Part shown: positions 35,343 through 44,616 of the stretch, piece after piece
How positions within the stretch are numbered: position 1 is the first letter of the stretch
Layout: each line of letters opens with the position of its first letter
Source: Gemmatimonadota bacterium
GTDB taxonomy: Bacteria > Latescibacterota > UBA2968 > UBA8231
Assembly: GCA_018672475.1 (NCBI GenBank)
Contig: JABHFS010000076.1
Span: 1 to 64,000 of the forward strand
Reading direction: 5' to 3'
DNA length: 64,000 nucleotides
The notes under the pieces: generated by a model
What the model was told of the DNA's origin: nothing
Database searches by the model: none
The model's input: only the letters and a program-made list of their open reading frames with translations
Program-made: the position numbers and the translations under genes

Positions 35343-35378
35343 AGAGCAGCACCGACCTTGGGTGGTCGGCGCTGCTCT
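35343..35378 (-). terminator. Hairpin terminator after the EF-hand gene
   Basis: A 15-bp stem with one mismatch (AGAGCAGCACCGACC / GGTCGGCGCTGCTCT) and a 6-base loop lies 38 bases past the end of the minus-strand EF-hand gene. The following tract is only moderately T-rich, so it may work in both directions or need help. Confidence 0.6.
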
Positions 35379-35415
35379 TTGCCATATCGTTCGGTGATGC
35401 GCTGTGATCAGCGGC

Positions 35416-36315
35416 TTATTCGGCCGGGTAGTCGATAAAGGTGACGGTGAAAGTTAGGCCTTCCCCGTCGGCGTCGATGATTTCGACGTGGTAAATACCC
35501 TCTTCGAGAACCAAGTCTTCATAGGCCTCTTTGCCATCGTCCGAATGCCACATCGTCGGGGCCGGGTCCGAAGGTGGATCCGTTTCTTCGACAATCTGGA
35601 TCTCGAAATCGAGATCATCGATGTCGGCTCCGTCTACTTCAAGCGTAAAACAACCGGCTTCGCGACCTTCGGGCAGGCTGATGGCCACCGCGTCATCGAT
35701 GCTCAATTCGCGGATCACGAGGTTGCCTGTGGTGCCATTGCAATCGGCTTGTTCCCATTCGGGGTCCATGCCCATCTCGCCTCCGCAACCGCCCATATGG
35801 CCGTGGTGGTCCATAGCGGCGTCAAAGGCGTCTTTGATCTCGTCCTTGCTCAATTTGCCATCACCGTTGCTATCAAGAGCGCTAAAGGCGGCTCCCATCA
35901 TAGCGCCGGGCCCGTCTTCTGGTGGGGTTGGCTCGAAATCAGCCGGGATGAGCAAATGCGGAAAGGGAGGTGGACCCATGGGAGGGCCTTCACCTTCGCG
36001 ACCTTCGCGACCTTCGCCGCCACAACCGCCCATAGGTTCATCCATCATTTCCATGGCGGCGTCATAGGCGGTTTTGATTTCGTCTTTGCTTAATTGACCA
36101 TCTTCGTCCCCATCAAGCTCATAAAACGCGGTTTCGACCAGGGCTTGGGGACCGTCTTCGGGCGCGGGCATCTCGGTGTCGGGCGGCAGGGGGATCATCA
36201 GGCCTGGCGGCGGGCCCATATGTTCGTGACCTTCGCCGCTCTCGTGGGACATGGCCATCGCCGATGTGGCGGTCACGATGAGGGCACTGGTTAATAATAG
36301 CATCTTCTTCAACAT
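35416..36315 (-). CDS. Secreted EF-hand calcium-binding protein
   Basis: A 299-residue exported protein with signal peptide MLKKMLLLTSALIVTATSAM. Two near-identical modules follow, each of a Pro/Met-rich segment (GPPPGLMIPLPPDTE; GPPPFPHLLIPADFE), then APEDGP or PPEDGP and one EF-hand: DGDEDGQLSKDEI and DSNGDGKLSKDEI. Each hand ends in a Met/His/Gly-rich tail with MGGCGGE. The last 100 residues form a beta-rich domain (REAGCFTLEVDGADIDDLDF) of unknown family. It probably binds calcium outside the cell. A CRP-like palindrome lies about 150 bases upstream. Confidence 0.85.
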   Translation of the reverse strand: MLKKMLLLTSALIVTATSAMAMSHESGEGHEHMGPPPGLMIPLPPDTEMPAPEDGPQALVETAFYELDGDEDGQLSKDEIKTAYDAAMEMMDEPMGGCGGEGREGREGEGPPMGPPPFPHLLIPADFEPTPPEDGPGAMMGAAFSALDSNGDGKLSKDEIKDAFDAAMDHHGHMGGCGGEMGMDPEWEQADCNGTTGNLVIRELSIDDAVAISLPEGREAGCFTLEVDGADIDDLDFEIQIVEETDPPSDPAPTMWHSDDGKEAYEDLVLEEGIYHVEIIDADGEGLTFTVTFIDYPAE

Positions 36316-36733
36316 CGTAGGCTCCTTACTAGATGAGATCCGATCTTGACTAATTGGGGGTAAAAGGCGCTGGACGTACTCTCCCTTCTAACATCGCAGT
36401 CCGTTCTTGGATTTCGCTTTAATGCGTCGCGGAAAAAAATAGGAAACCATCAAATAATGCAATGTGATAAATATCACACTCAGACATAGAAATAGTAAAA
36501 AACTCGTCTTTTATCACCAAGTAAAAACTGACGCGATGATATACGCGATCTATCTATCTGAGTCATTTAGGGCGTAGGTTATTTATAATCAAATAGTTAC
36601 GATTTTAACGCGTGGGTGCTGTGCAATTGATCTATGTATAGGTGTCGGATAAGTCTGCGTTGAGTTCGTTGATTGCCGATGCCATGGCAAAGCTTTAGAT
36701 TTCCTAACTCCATACTCTTACAAAGGATTAAGC
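36316..36733. other. AT-rich divergent promoter region
   Basis: About 420 bases between the divergent EF-hand and aroC genes with no credible gene. The region is markedly richer in A and T than its surroundings and contains the 36463-36478 palindrome, so it must carry promoters for both sides. Confidence 0.5.
36463..36478. promoter_or_regulatory. CRP-type palindrome TGTGA-N6-TCACA
   Basis: TGTGATAAATATCACA is a perfect 16-base palindrome and matches the E. coli CRP half-sites at the correct spacing. It lies between the EF-hand and aroC genes. The Crp/Fnr protein at 25921-26628 is a candidate ligand (inference). Confidence 0.6.
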
Positions 36734-37978
36734 ATGGAAGTGCTGGGTGGTCCGCTCTTTGGTGTTGCGGGGGCGGGAGAATCACACGGACCGGCGATTA
36801 CGACGACGGTCCTAGGTTGCCCTCCGGGGCTCTGGGTGGAACGTGCGCAGGTGCAGCACTATCTCGATCGTCGGCGCCCCGGCGGCAATAAACTGGGCAC
36901 GCCCCGTCGCGAAACCGACCAGGTCGCGTTGCTCTCGGGGCTCTATGCGGAAGATCACGACCAACTCCTGGCCGGACCGGCATTGAGCGTGCAACCAGGC
37001 GAAGGGGGGACGGAAACCTCGACCTATGAAGCCGGTTTCACCACGGGTGAACCGATTGCCGCGATTGTGCTCTCGGCGGCTAAGCGCTCTGGCGATTACA
37101 AACAGTTCGCCGGTGCCCAAGGCCACGTCCGGCCCGGTCATACGGATCTGGTCAAACACTACAAATCCAAAGGTTTTGTCGACGTGCGCGGCGGTGGGCG
37201 TTCCAGTTTTCGCTCTACTGTTTCCGATGTGATCGGCGGTTCGATTGCGCGTCTCTTTTTAGCCGAGTATTTTGGCACGGCGATTTTTTCTTCGATCTGC
37301 CAGGTCGGCGCTTTGCAAGCGGATGTTTCGCTGGCGGATCGGATCGAGGAACTGCTTGCTGAAGGGAAGCCGTTGTCGCCCGAGGTCTGTGCTGCGCTCG
37401 AAGCTGAGTTGGAGCAACGAGAGTTGCATACGGTCGACGGGGATTTTGCAGGGCGGGCGGCTGAGTTAATCGCCAAGACGCGCAAGGAGAAGGATTCATT
37501 GGGTTCGGCAGTCGAGATCGTGGCGGTCAATGTGCCGGCTCTGGTCGGCGACCCGATCTATCAGAGTTTGAAGCTACGTTTGATGGGCAGCCTTGGTGGT
37601 ATGCACGCGGTCCAGGCTTGCGAGATAGGTGCCGGTAGCGCGGTAGCTGCTCGGAAGGGCAGCGAGAATAATGATACAATCCGCAAAGACGGCTATCAGC
37701 AGAATAGCCACGGCGGGTTGCTCGGAGGAATGAGTACGGGCATGCCGCTGGTCTGTCGTGTGAGCATCAAACCAACATCGTCGATTCCCCAGCCCCAGGA
37801 TTCGGTGCGCAAAGATCTCGAAGAAATCGAGTTCCAGTTGCAGAAGGGACGCCACGATCCTTGTCTTGGCGTGCGTGCGGGTGTGACTTTGGAGTCGCGC
37901 TTGGCCATTGAATTGTTAAACGCGGTGCTGATGCACCAGGCGCGTCGCGTCGATGTGCAAAACTTCGAACTTTTCTAG
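36734..37978 (+). CDS. aroC: Chorismate synthase
   Basis: A 414-residue enzyme that converts EPSP to chorismate using reduced FMN, the last step of the shikimate pathway. Signatures are AGESHGPAITTTVLG at the start, RPGHTDLVKHYKSKGFVDVR, GGGRSSFRST and, near the end, GRHDPCLGVRAG. About 30-50 residues longer than E. coli AroC, with an inserted helical region near 200-250 (LEAELEQRELHTVDGD). AAGGA precedes ATG 36734. No other aromatic-pathway gene is in the window. Confidence 0.95.
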   Translation: MEVLGGPLFGVAGAGESHGPAITTTVLGCPPGLWVERAQVQHYLDRRRPGGNKLGTPRRETDQVALLSGLYAEDHDQLLAGPALSVQPGEGGTETSTYEAGFTTGEPIAAIVLSAAKRSGDYKQFAGAQGHVRPGHTDLVKHYKSKGFVDVRGGGRSSFRSTVSDVIGGSIARLFLAEYFGTAIFSSICQVGALQADVSLADRIEELLAEGKPLSPEVCAALEAELEQRELHTVDGDFAGRAAELIAKTRKEKDSLGSAVEIVAVNVPALVGDPIYQSLKLRLMGSLGGMHAVQACEIGAGSAVAARKGSENNDTIRKDGYQQNSHGGLLGGMSTGMPLVCRVSIKPTSSIPQPQDSVRKDLEEIEFQLQKGRHDPCLGVRAGVTLESRLAIELLNAVLMHQARRVDVQNFELF

Positions 37979-38064
37979 AGGCTATCGAAAGAAACCGCCG
38001 GTCGTCGCAACTCGACTTCTGGTGATTTTTTTGCGGTGGTCTTACATCCGAAATGGGAACGGGT

Positions 38065-40755
38065 ATGAGCCAGACCTACGCATTTGATGAAGTGGCCCGC
38101 TTGCCGCTGCCCGGTGACAATGTCGCCATCGCCACGCAGCGGCTCGAAGCCGGGACCGGGATCAACCACGGGGCAGCGAGTTTTTATCTTAGCCACACCG
38201 TGATGGAGGGGCACCGTTTTGCCGTTGCGCCGATTGCGCCGGGCGACGAGTTACTCTCCTGGGAACTGCCCTTCGGGCGGGCTACCGCGCTGATCGCTCC
38301 CGGCGCTTACGCGTGTAATCAAGGCATGCTCGACGCGCTGGGTGGGCGGGCGATCGACTTTGATTTGCCTGCGGAGCCGAACTTCGCTGACCATATCGAG
38401 CCCTATCGATTTGACGAAGGAAGTTTCACGCCGATCGACCAGGTTACAGGTACTGACGAGGCACGGACGTTCTCTGGATATTTGCGCGCTAGGGGCCGCG
38501 GGGTGGGGACGCGGAATTATATCGTCGTGCTGGGCACCAGTTCTCGCACGACGGGTTTCGCTCGCGAGTTGGCGGCGCGTTTCGCCGACGCGGACACGCC
38601 GGGCGTCGACGGTGTGGTCGCGATAGCCCATACAGAGGGAGGCGGTTGGGAAAAGCCCAATAACGAGGAACATCTGTTGCGGACCTTGGCCGGTTTTGTC
38701 GTTCACCCCAATGTTGCGGCTGTTTTGGCCGTCGACTATGGTTCGGAGGCGGTCAACAACCAGATCTTGCAAGATTATATGGCGCGCAACGACTATCCCC
38801 TGGGGAGCGTGCCGCATCTATTTATGAGCATCGACGGTGGGTTCGCCGGGCGATTGCTGGAGGGCGAGCGGCAGATCCGGCGTTGGTTGGCCGAGGTCGG
38901 CGTCGAACGCAGTGCGCAGCCGCTGGAACATTTGCGCCTGGCCTTGCAATGCGGCGGTTCGGACGCTTTTTCTGGTATTTCGGGCAATCCGCTGGCCTCC
39001 TGGGTTGCGCGCGAGATCATTCGCGGGGGCGGTGGTGCGAATCTGGCCGAGACCGACGAATTGATTGGGGCTGAGCCCTATGTGCTGCAGAATGTGCGCG
39101 ATGCCGAGACGGCGCATCGTTTTCTCGCCATGGTGGAGCGCTTCAAGGAGCGCGTCGCATGGCACGGCGAGTCGTGCGAGGGCAATCCTTCCGGCGGTAA
39201 CAAGTTTCGCGGCCTCTACAATATCGTGCTCAAGTCGATCGGCGCGGCGATGAAGCGCCACCCCGATGTGCGTCTGGATTATTGCATCGAATACGGTGAG
39301 CGCATGAGGGCCGGCGGCTACTACTTTATGGACAGTCCTGGCAATGATCTCGAAAGTATCGCTGGCCAAGTCGCCTCCGGCTGCAACGCGATCTACTTTG
39401 TTACCGGCAATGGCTCGATCACCAATTTTCCCTTCGTGCCGACGATCAAGATTGTCACTACCACGCCGCGTTTCGAGCTTCTGGCCGCGGATATGGATGT
39501 CAATGCCGGAGCCTATCAGGACGGCACGCCGATGGATGAATTGGGTGCCGAACTATTCGACCTGACGCTGAATGTGGCCGGAGGGCAGCGTTCTAAGGGC
39601 GAGCAGGCTGGTCATGCACAGGTGCAGATCTGGCGCAACTGGCCCCAGCAAGACGGGAGCCGGCTGGAGGAATTGCGCGCGGCGCCGGTGCCTACCGGCG
39701 AACGGTTGCAGGTGGAGGGCGAAGAGGCGCCGGCGGTCGAGTTCGCGGGGTTGCGCGGTGGTCGCGGGCTCGTCAGCGACCAGGTTGGGTTGGTGCTGCC
39801 GACGAGTCTGTGCTCCGGCCAGATCGCGCAGATGATCGCCGCCCGGCTCAACGCCGAGGGGTTCGGCCGCGAAAAGGGGATCTCGCGCTTTGTCGCATTG
39901 GTGCATACCGAGGGGTGTGGTGTGGCCGGTGCCGAAGCCGAGGCGCTCTATGCACGGTCGATGCTCAGTTACCTGACGCACCCGCTGGTGCGTTGCGCGG
40001 TGTTGCTGGAACACGGCTGCGAGAAGACCCACAATGACTATATGCGTAACGAACTGGCCGAGCGCGGCTTGCAGGCTGATGATTTCGGCTGGGCCAGCGT
40101 GCAATTGGACGGCGGTATCGACAAAGCCGGTGAGAAGGTCGTCGATTGGTTCGAGCATCGGTTGGCGGCGATTGAGCCGGCCTTACCCGAATCGGCCGGT
40201 TTGCAGGCGCTGCGGGTGGGGTTGTTGGCTGCGGGACCGTTGTCGAACGATGCGGCAGCTGTATTGGCGCGCTTGACGCGCTGGTTGGTGGGCGCCGGGG
40301 CGACGGTAGTGGTGCCCGAGGGCGGGGCATTGCTCGGCAGCGCGACCTATAAAGATGCGGTATTCGCCGGTCAGACGCCTGCCGCGACGTTGGCGCATGG
40401 GCAGGCGGTGTCGGCGCCGGGTTGTTATGTGCTGGAGACGCCGACCGAGCACTGGACTGAGATCGTGACGGGGCTCGGCGCGACAGGTGTCGAGATGATC
40501 TTGGCCCATACCGGTGATCATCCGGTGCAAGGCCATCCATTAGTGCCAGTGTTGCAGGTGTCGGCCGAGTCGGCGGTGCAAGTGCGCTATGCGGAAGACC
40601 TCGACTTCGCGCTCGTGGGGCCCGCCGATGCATGGGCTAACGAATTACTTGATCTCTTAGTCGAGGTTGCTTCGCGTCGCTATCAGCCGGTAGCCGTCGC
40701 ACAACACAATACCGATTTTCAGTTTACCCGCGGCCTGCTGGGCGTTTCAATGTAG
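38065..40755 (+). CDS. Double-length UxaA-family (altronate/galactarate dehydratase) protein
   Basis: An 896-residue protein, almost twice a normal UxaA. Residues 1-95 form the SAF lid. The first dehydratase-like region (about 130-545) has VGTRNYIVVLGTS, VVAIAHTEGGGWEKP, VDYGSEAVNNQ and SIAGQVASGCNAIYFVTG. From about 575 the start of the same domain is repeated: VGLVLPTSLCSGQIA, FVALVHTEGCGVAG and LLEHGCEKTHNDYM. In the second copy the family cysteines are kept (EGCG, HGCE); in the first they are replaced (EGGG, YGSE). Reaction is probably dehydration of a sugar acid, with unknown substrate. A Gfo/Idh gene follows after 10 bases. Confidence 0.85.
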   Translation: MSQTYAFDEVARLPLPGDNVAIATQRLEAGTGINHGAASFYLSHTVMEGHRFAVAPIAPGDELLSWELPFGRATALIAPGAYACNQGMLDALGGRAIDFDLPAEPNFADHIEPYRFDEGSFTPIDQVTGTDEARTFSGYLRARGRGVGTRNYIVVLGTSSRTTGFARELAARFADADTPGVDGVVAIAHTEGGGWEKPNNEEHLLRTLAGFVVHPNVAAVLAVDYGSEAVNNQILQDYMARNDYPLGSVPHLFMSIDGGFAGRLLEGERQIRRWLAEVGVERSAQPLEHLRLALQCGGSDAFSGISGNPLASWVAREIIRGGGGANLAETDELIGAEPYVLQNVRDAETAHRFLAMVERFKERVAWHGESCEGNPSGGNKFRGLYNIVLKSIGAAMKRHPDVRLDYCIEYGERMRAGGYYFMDSPGNDLESIAGQVASGCNAIYFVTGNGSITNFPFVPTIKIVTTTPRFELLAADMDVNAGAYQDGTPMDELGAELFDLTLNVAGGQRSKGEQAGHAQVQIWRNWPQQDGSRLEELRAAPVPTGERLQVEGEEAPAVEFAGLRGGRGLVSDQVGLVLPTSLCSGQIAQMIAARLNAEGFGREKGISRFVALVHTEGCGVAGAEAEALYARSMLSYLTHPLVRCAVLLEHGCEKTHNDYMRNELAERGLQADDFGWASVQLDGGIDKAGEKVVDWFEHRLAAIEPALPESAGLQALRVGLLAAGPLSNDAAAVLARLTRWLVGAGATVVVPEGGALLGSATYKDAVFAGQTPAATLAHGQAVSAPGCYVLETPTEHWTEIVTGLGATGVEMILAHTGDHPVQGHPLVPVLQVSAESAVQVRYAEDLDFALVGPADAWANELLDLLVEVASRRYQPVAVAQHNTDFQFTRGLLGVSM

Positions 40756-40765
40756 GATAAGCGAT

Positions 40766-41758
40766 ATGAGTTCACTCAAAGCGGCCGTCGTTGGTTGTGG
40801 TGGCCATGCGCAATTGCATCTGCGCATGATCGACAAGGAGCCGCGTCTGCACTTGGTGGGTGTTGCCGAAATTGACGCCACCCGTCGCGAACAGGCGCAA
40901 GCCGAGTGGCGGGTCGAGGGTTTTGCCGATTATCGGCGGATGCTAGATGCGTGCAAACCGGATTTGGTCGTTGTTGCGACGATGCCTGGCCATCTCAAGG
41001 CCATTGTTATCGATTGTCTAGAACGGGGTGTGCACACCTCGGTGGAAAAAGCCCCCGGTATGCACGCCGACGAGACCCGGGCAATGGCGGCGGCGGCGGC
41101 GAAGAGTGCGGGCAAGGCTATCGTCTCTTTCAATCGCCGCTATTTTCCAGAGGTGCTGGCGCTGCGGCGGATGGTCGAGGCGCGCGGCGGCGCGGTGCAT
41201 TGCGCCGCGACCTATAACAAGCCGCTTTCTCCGCCAATGGGGACATCGGCCTGGCACGGGGTCGCGCCCGATCCGATTATTTGCGACGCCATCCACCATG
41301 TCGACCTTTTGCGTTGGTTGGCCGGAAGCGGCGCGCGTGCGGCGATGCCGATCGAGGTGCACGCCCAGGTTCACGATGGCGCGCGCGAGGGGGCGCACCG
41401 CCACAGCGCGTTGGTGCGTTTTGACACTGGCGCTTGCGGGGTGCTCATGAGCCATTACGGCGTCGGTGGCCGTGTCCAGCGGGCGGAGGTTCACGCCGAC
41501 GATTTTTCGGGTTATCTGGAGTTGACGGGTTCGCCGCCGGTGGTCGAGCCTTATCAGGCGGAAGGTGCGCGCGGGGAGTTATTGGCCGCGCCCTTGGATT
41601 TAGAACCTGTCGGCGGTGCCGATTTCGACGAGACCCGCCATTTTGTCGATTGCATTTTGGCCGACGAAGAGCCTTGGTCGACGCTCGCTGACGCGGTGCA
41701 TACCATGCGGTTGGCGCAGGCGATCAGGGACGGGCACCGCGGGCCTTTGCACGAGTGA
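40766..41758 (+). CDS. Gfo/Idh/MocA-family oxidoreductase
   Basis: A 330-residue NAD(P)-dependent dehydrogenase. The Rossmann fold opens with AAVVGCGGHAQLHLRMI. The catalytic-lysine motif reads HTSVEKAPGMH in place of the usual EKP. The substrate-side motif is PIICDAIHHVDLLRWLAG, and SFNRRYFPEV lies between. The family oxidises or reduces sugars, inositols and their acids. Tight linkage to the UxaA-family gene suggests a shared sugar-acid route. Its stop overlaps the GTG of the glycosyltransferase gene by four bases. Confidence 0.9.
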   Translation: MSSLKAAVVGCGGHAQLHLRMIDKEPRLHLVGVAEIDATRREQAQAEWRVEGFADYRRMLDACKPDLVVVATMPGHLKAIVIDCLERGVHTSVEKAPGMHADETRAMAAAAAKSAGKAIVSFNRRYFPEVLALRRMVEARGGAVHCAATYNKPLSPPMGTSAWHGVAPDPIICDAIHHVDLLRWLAGSGARAAMPIEVHAQVHDGAREGAHRHSALVRFDTGACGVLMSHYGVGGRVQRAEVHADDFSGYLELTGSPPVVEPYQAEGARGELLAAPLDLEPVGGADFDETRHFVDCILADEEPWSTLADAVHTMRLAQAIRDGHRGPLHE

Positions 41759-43281
41759 GCACGCATGTCATAGCGCTGGCCGCGACGCTGGTGCTGGCGG
41801 CTTTAGCCCGCCTTTACCGTCTCGCCAATATTCCCAACGGTTTCAGCCCAGACGAAGCCTCCTACGGTTATAACGGCTACTCCTTCTTGTTGACGGGCAG
41901 GGACCGTTTCGGCAATGCCTTCCCGCTCTTCGCCGATAATTTCGGTGACTTGATCTCGACCAGCTATATGTGGTTGACGGTACCTTCGATCTGGCTTTTT
42001 GGACTCGATGAGTTCGCCGTGCGTCTACCCGCAGCCTTGGCGGGTATCGTCACCGTTTTTGTGCTATATAAGTTGGGGGGAGCGGTCGTCAACCGCTGGG
42101 TCGGGTTAGTGGCGGCCTTGCTATTGGCGATTAGCCCTTGGCATATACAGGTGAGTCGTTATGCCGAGCGCTCGCAGTTGTTGCCTTTGTTCTTCTGTCT
42201 GGGTTTGTGGTTGTTTTTGCGTTGGCGTAAAGAAGGAGGGCGCAAGCTCCTGTGGAGCGTGTTGTGCTTTGGGTTGTGCTTCTATACCTATGCGTCGGCT
42301 CGAGTTTTTGCGCCGCTTTTTATTGCTGGTGCAGCTCTGCTTTATTTTAGGGAATTGCGTGCGGCGGGCAGATATGCGCTGTGGCCGTTGGGCATTCTGG
42401 TCGCCTGTTTCCTACCGGCGGCTCTGCATTGGATCAGCCCAGCGGGCATGGCCCGGGCGAGTTATCTGCTGGAGTTCGCGCCCTTCGATTGGTTGGTGAA
42501 TTATCTGTCGTATCTTGGGCCGGATTATTTATTTTTCAACGGCGACCCGGAGATCCGCCACAGCCTGCTGAATGTGGGACAACTGTATTTTTTCGAGTTG
42601 GCGACCTTGCCAATGGGGATCTTCTTTCTCGTTCGCCGCAAACGCAAAGAAGACGCGCTATTAGGGCTTTGGCTGGCGCTCTATCCGATCCCGGCAGCGC
42701 TCACCGACCCGTCACATGCCATTCGTTCGATTGTCGGCGTGCCGCTATTTGCATTGGTGTCGGCGTGCGGTTTGTATCAGGCGGTGCTTTTTGCGCGCGG
42801 GCGAAACCGTTGGTTGTTGGGGCTGGTGTGCACCGGGATGGTGGCTGGCAGCGCAGTGGTCTGTGGTCAGCGCTACTTCGTCGATTACCCCGGCTACGCG
42901 GCCGTGCGTTGGACTTATGGGATGCGGGAGGTAATGCACTACGCGGAGGCCGGGTCCCACCGGCAAGTCTACATCAGCAATCGCATCTTTTTATCCCATA
43001 TATTCGCCTTGTTTTATTCAGCCTATCCTCCTGAGAAATATCAACGCCAACCATTGCGTGTTCAGCAGGGGAATTGGCGTTATAACGACTTCGCGTTCGG
43101 GCGCTACCATATTTTACCGATGTGGCAAATCGATGCCCGTGCACAGCAATGCGGTGACGCGCTGCTGCTGGCGTTGGCCGGCGAGGCTCGGCAAATGGCC
43201 GAACGCACGCCGTATCGGCTCGTGCATAGCGTCAAGGTGCCGGACGGTCGTACCGCTTTCGAAATCTACGAATGCGAATAG
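41755..43281 (+). CDS. Membrane glycosyltransferase, GT39/ArnT-like (GT-C fold)
   Basis: A 508-residue membrane protein from GTG 41755. The catalytic first loop carries GFSPDEASYGYNGYSFLLTG with the Asp-Glu pair expected of GT-C enzymes. It is followed by DEFAVRLPAALAGI, ISPWHIQVSRYAERSQL and about ten hydrophobic helices. A soluble C-terminal part of about 110 residues (YFVDYPGYAAVRWTYGMRE onwards) lies outside the membrane. Enzymes of this type move sugars or arabinose from lipid carriers to lipids or proteins at the outer face of the inner membrane. Donor and acceptor are unknown. Overlap with the oxidoreductase gene indicates one transcript. Confidence 0.88.
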   Translation: MSTHVIALAATLVLAALARLYRLANIPNGFSPDEASYGYNGYSFLLTGRDRFGNAFPLFADNFGDLISTSYMWLTVPSIWLFGLDEFAVRLPAALAGIVTVFVLYKLGGAVVNRWVGLVAALLLAISPWHIQVSRYAERSQLLPLFFCLGLWLFLRWRKEGGRKLLWSVLCFGLCFYTYASARVFAPLFIAGAALLYFRELRAAGRYALWPLGILVACFLPAALHWISPAGMARASYLLEFAPFDWLVNYLSYLGPDYLFFNGDPEIRHSLLNVGQLYFFELATLPMGIFFLVRRKRKEDALLGLWLALYPIPAALTDPSHAIRSIVGVPLFALVSACGLYQAVLFARGRNRWLLGLVCTGMVAGSAVVCGQRYFVDYPGYAAVRWTYGMREVMHYAEAGSHRQVYISNRIFLSHIFALFYSAYPPEKYQRQPLRVQQGNWRYNDFAFGRYHILPMWQIDARAQQCGDALLLALAGEARQMAERTPYRLVHSVKVPDGRTAFEIYECE

Positions 43282-43285
43282 CCGC

Positions 43286-44332
43286 TCAGATCTGCGGCAC
43301 TTCCACACCTAATTCCGTCGCCACTTCGCCAATTTCATCCCATGTGGGTTGCGGCAGATCGATGCCGTCGACGAGCAGGCGGGCTTTGATTTCCTGTTCT
43401 ATTTCTCCTGGCGCGTAGATCTTTTTAACATCGGGTAGCGGGCGGGCCGAGCAAACCCATTGCGCCATTTCTTCGACTTCGCGCTCGTAGTCGGCCAAGC
43501 CGATAAAGTCTTCGATATTGATCGCCAGGACCATCACGCCATTGCCACCCTTGCCGCCGTCCTTGGTGCAACCGGCGTGTGAGAGCGGGCCGACCAGCAT
43601 TTCCACCATCATCGCCAGACCGTAGCCCTTATGGCCGAATTGCGTACCGCCGAGGGGCAGCACACCGGTGCCTTCGGGGTCGTCCATGTAGCGACCCGCG
43701 TCAGTGACGGGCTGTCCGTTCTGGTCGATGACCCAGCCTTCGGGTAGTGGTTCGTCGCGGATGTTTTTTTGCACGATCTTGCCGCCGGCGACTACGGTCA
43801 TCGTCATGTCGAGCATGAAGGGCGGACCGTCCCGGCGCGGCGCGGAGAAGGCGATCGGTTCGGGGCGCAGACGGCGGTCGGCCGAGCCGAAAGGCGCGAG
43901 GAAGAGTCCGCCGCCATTGAGCCAGACCATGCCGATCATGCCCTGTTCGGCGATGCGTGGCGGATAATCGCCGAGACGGCAGATATGGCTGACACTGTTG
44001 AGCCCGACGAAACCAAAGGTCGACTTTTTGGCCTTCTCGACGGCGATGTCGATGGCGCGGTTGCAGGCGACGATGCCGTTGGCGCCCTTGCCGTTAACGA
44101 TCCTAAGTGCCGGGGTGTCGCGTTCGACTTCGGTTTCTTCCCACGGCACGTAGTTTTTCTTCATGGCGCGGGCGTAATTGGCTACGAGCCAGGTGCCGTG
44201 CGAGTCGTGGCCGTTGAGGTGGCTTTCGACGACGTGGTCGGCGACGGTTCGGGCGTCGGCGTCCGGGATGCCAGTGGCGGCGAAGATGCGGTAGCAGAGG
44301 TCGTTGAGGACGTCGTGTTGGACTGTGGGCAT
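43286..44332 (-). CDS. Malate/L-lactate dehydrogenase-family (Ldh_2) oxidoreductase
   Basis: A 348-residue NAD(P)-dependent dehydrogenase of the Ldh_2 family, which acts on 2-hydroxy or 2-oxo acids such as malate, ureidoglycolate and 2,3-diketogulonate. Typical segments are HVVESHLNGHDSHGTW, FVGLNSVSHICRLGDYPPR, FMLDMTMTVVAGGKI and LGGTQFGHKGYGLAMMVEML. ATG 44332 has AGGAG nine bases upstream; the 42-residue extension is not supported. Convergent with the glycosyltransferase gene (4-base gap). Confidence 0.92.
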   Translation of the reverse strand: MPTVQHDVLNDLCYRIFAATGIPDADARTVADHVVESHLNGHDSHGTWLVANYARAMKKNYVPWEETEVERDTPALRIVNGKGANGIVACNRAIDIAVEKAKKSTFGFVGLNSVSHICRLGDYPPRIAEQGMIGMVWLNGGGLFLAPFGSADRRLRPEPIAFSAPRRDGPPFMLDMTMTVVAGGKIVQKNIRDEPLPEGWVIDQNGQPVTDAGRYMDDPEGTGVLPLGGTQFGHKGYGLAMMVEMLVGPLSHAGCTKDGGKGGNGVMVLAINIEDFIGLADYEREVEEMAQWVCSARPLPDVKKIYAPGEIEQEIKARLLVDGIDLPQPTWDEIGEVATELGVEVPQI

Positions 44333-44370
44333 GGTGGGCTCCTGTGGGTAGTCTTGCTGCGGCGGCTGAC

Positions 44371-44488
44371 GGTCCGTTCGGGGGTATTCCCCTTGCTCAT
44401 TCTCGCTCCGAGGGGCGGTCTTTTCCGATTTTGCAATCCTGTAAAATCGGGACCGCAAGCCGCTGCAGGGAATCCCCCCGAACGGACC
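44371..44488 (+). repeat. 118-base hairpin element with 19-base inverted ends (copy C)
   Basis: The ends are GGTCCGTTCGGGGGTATTC (44371-44389) and GAATCCCCCCGAACGGACC (44470-44488), inverted with 18 of 19 matches. Inside, GCGGTC/GACCGC and CCGATTTT/AAAATCGG form a second stem, so the whole stretch can fold on itself. It contains GGGGTATTCCC, shared with copies at 2603 and 19899. It has no open frame and resembles a MITE or REP-type element. Confidence 0.65.
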
Positions 44489-44616
44489 TCGGCGAATGAA
44501 GCCTACTGTGAGAAATGTCGAGAGAAAGAAGGAGGAATGGTGGTAGTGGTCAAGTATATAGAACCAATATCGTCAGCAGATAATTAAAGGCCAGAAGCTG
44601 CCGTATTGAAAATTGA

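Noticed and set aside
43769..44587. 272-codon plus-strand frame opposite the Ldh_2 gene
   Set aside because: Antisense shadow running into the hairpin element; no start signal or protein family.
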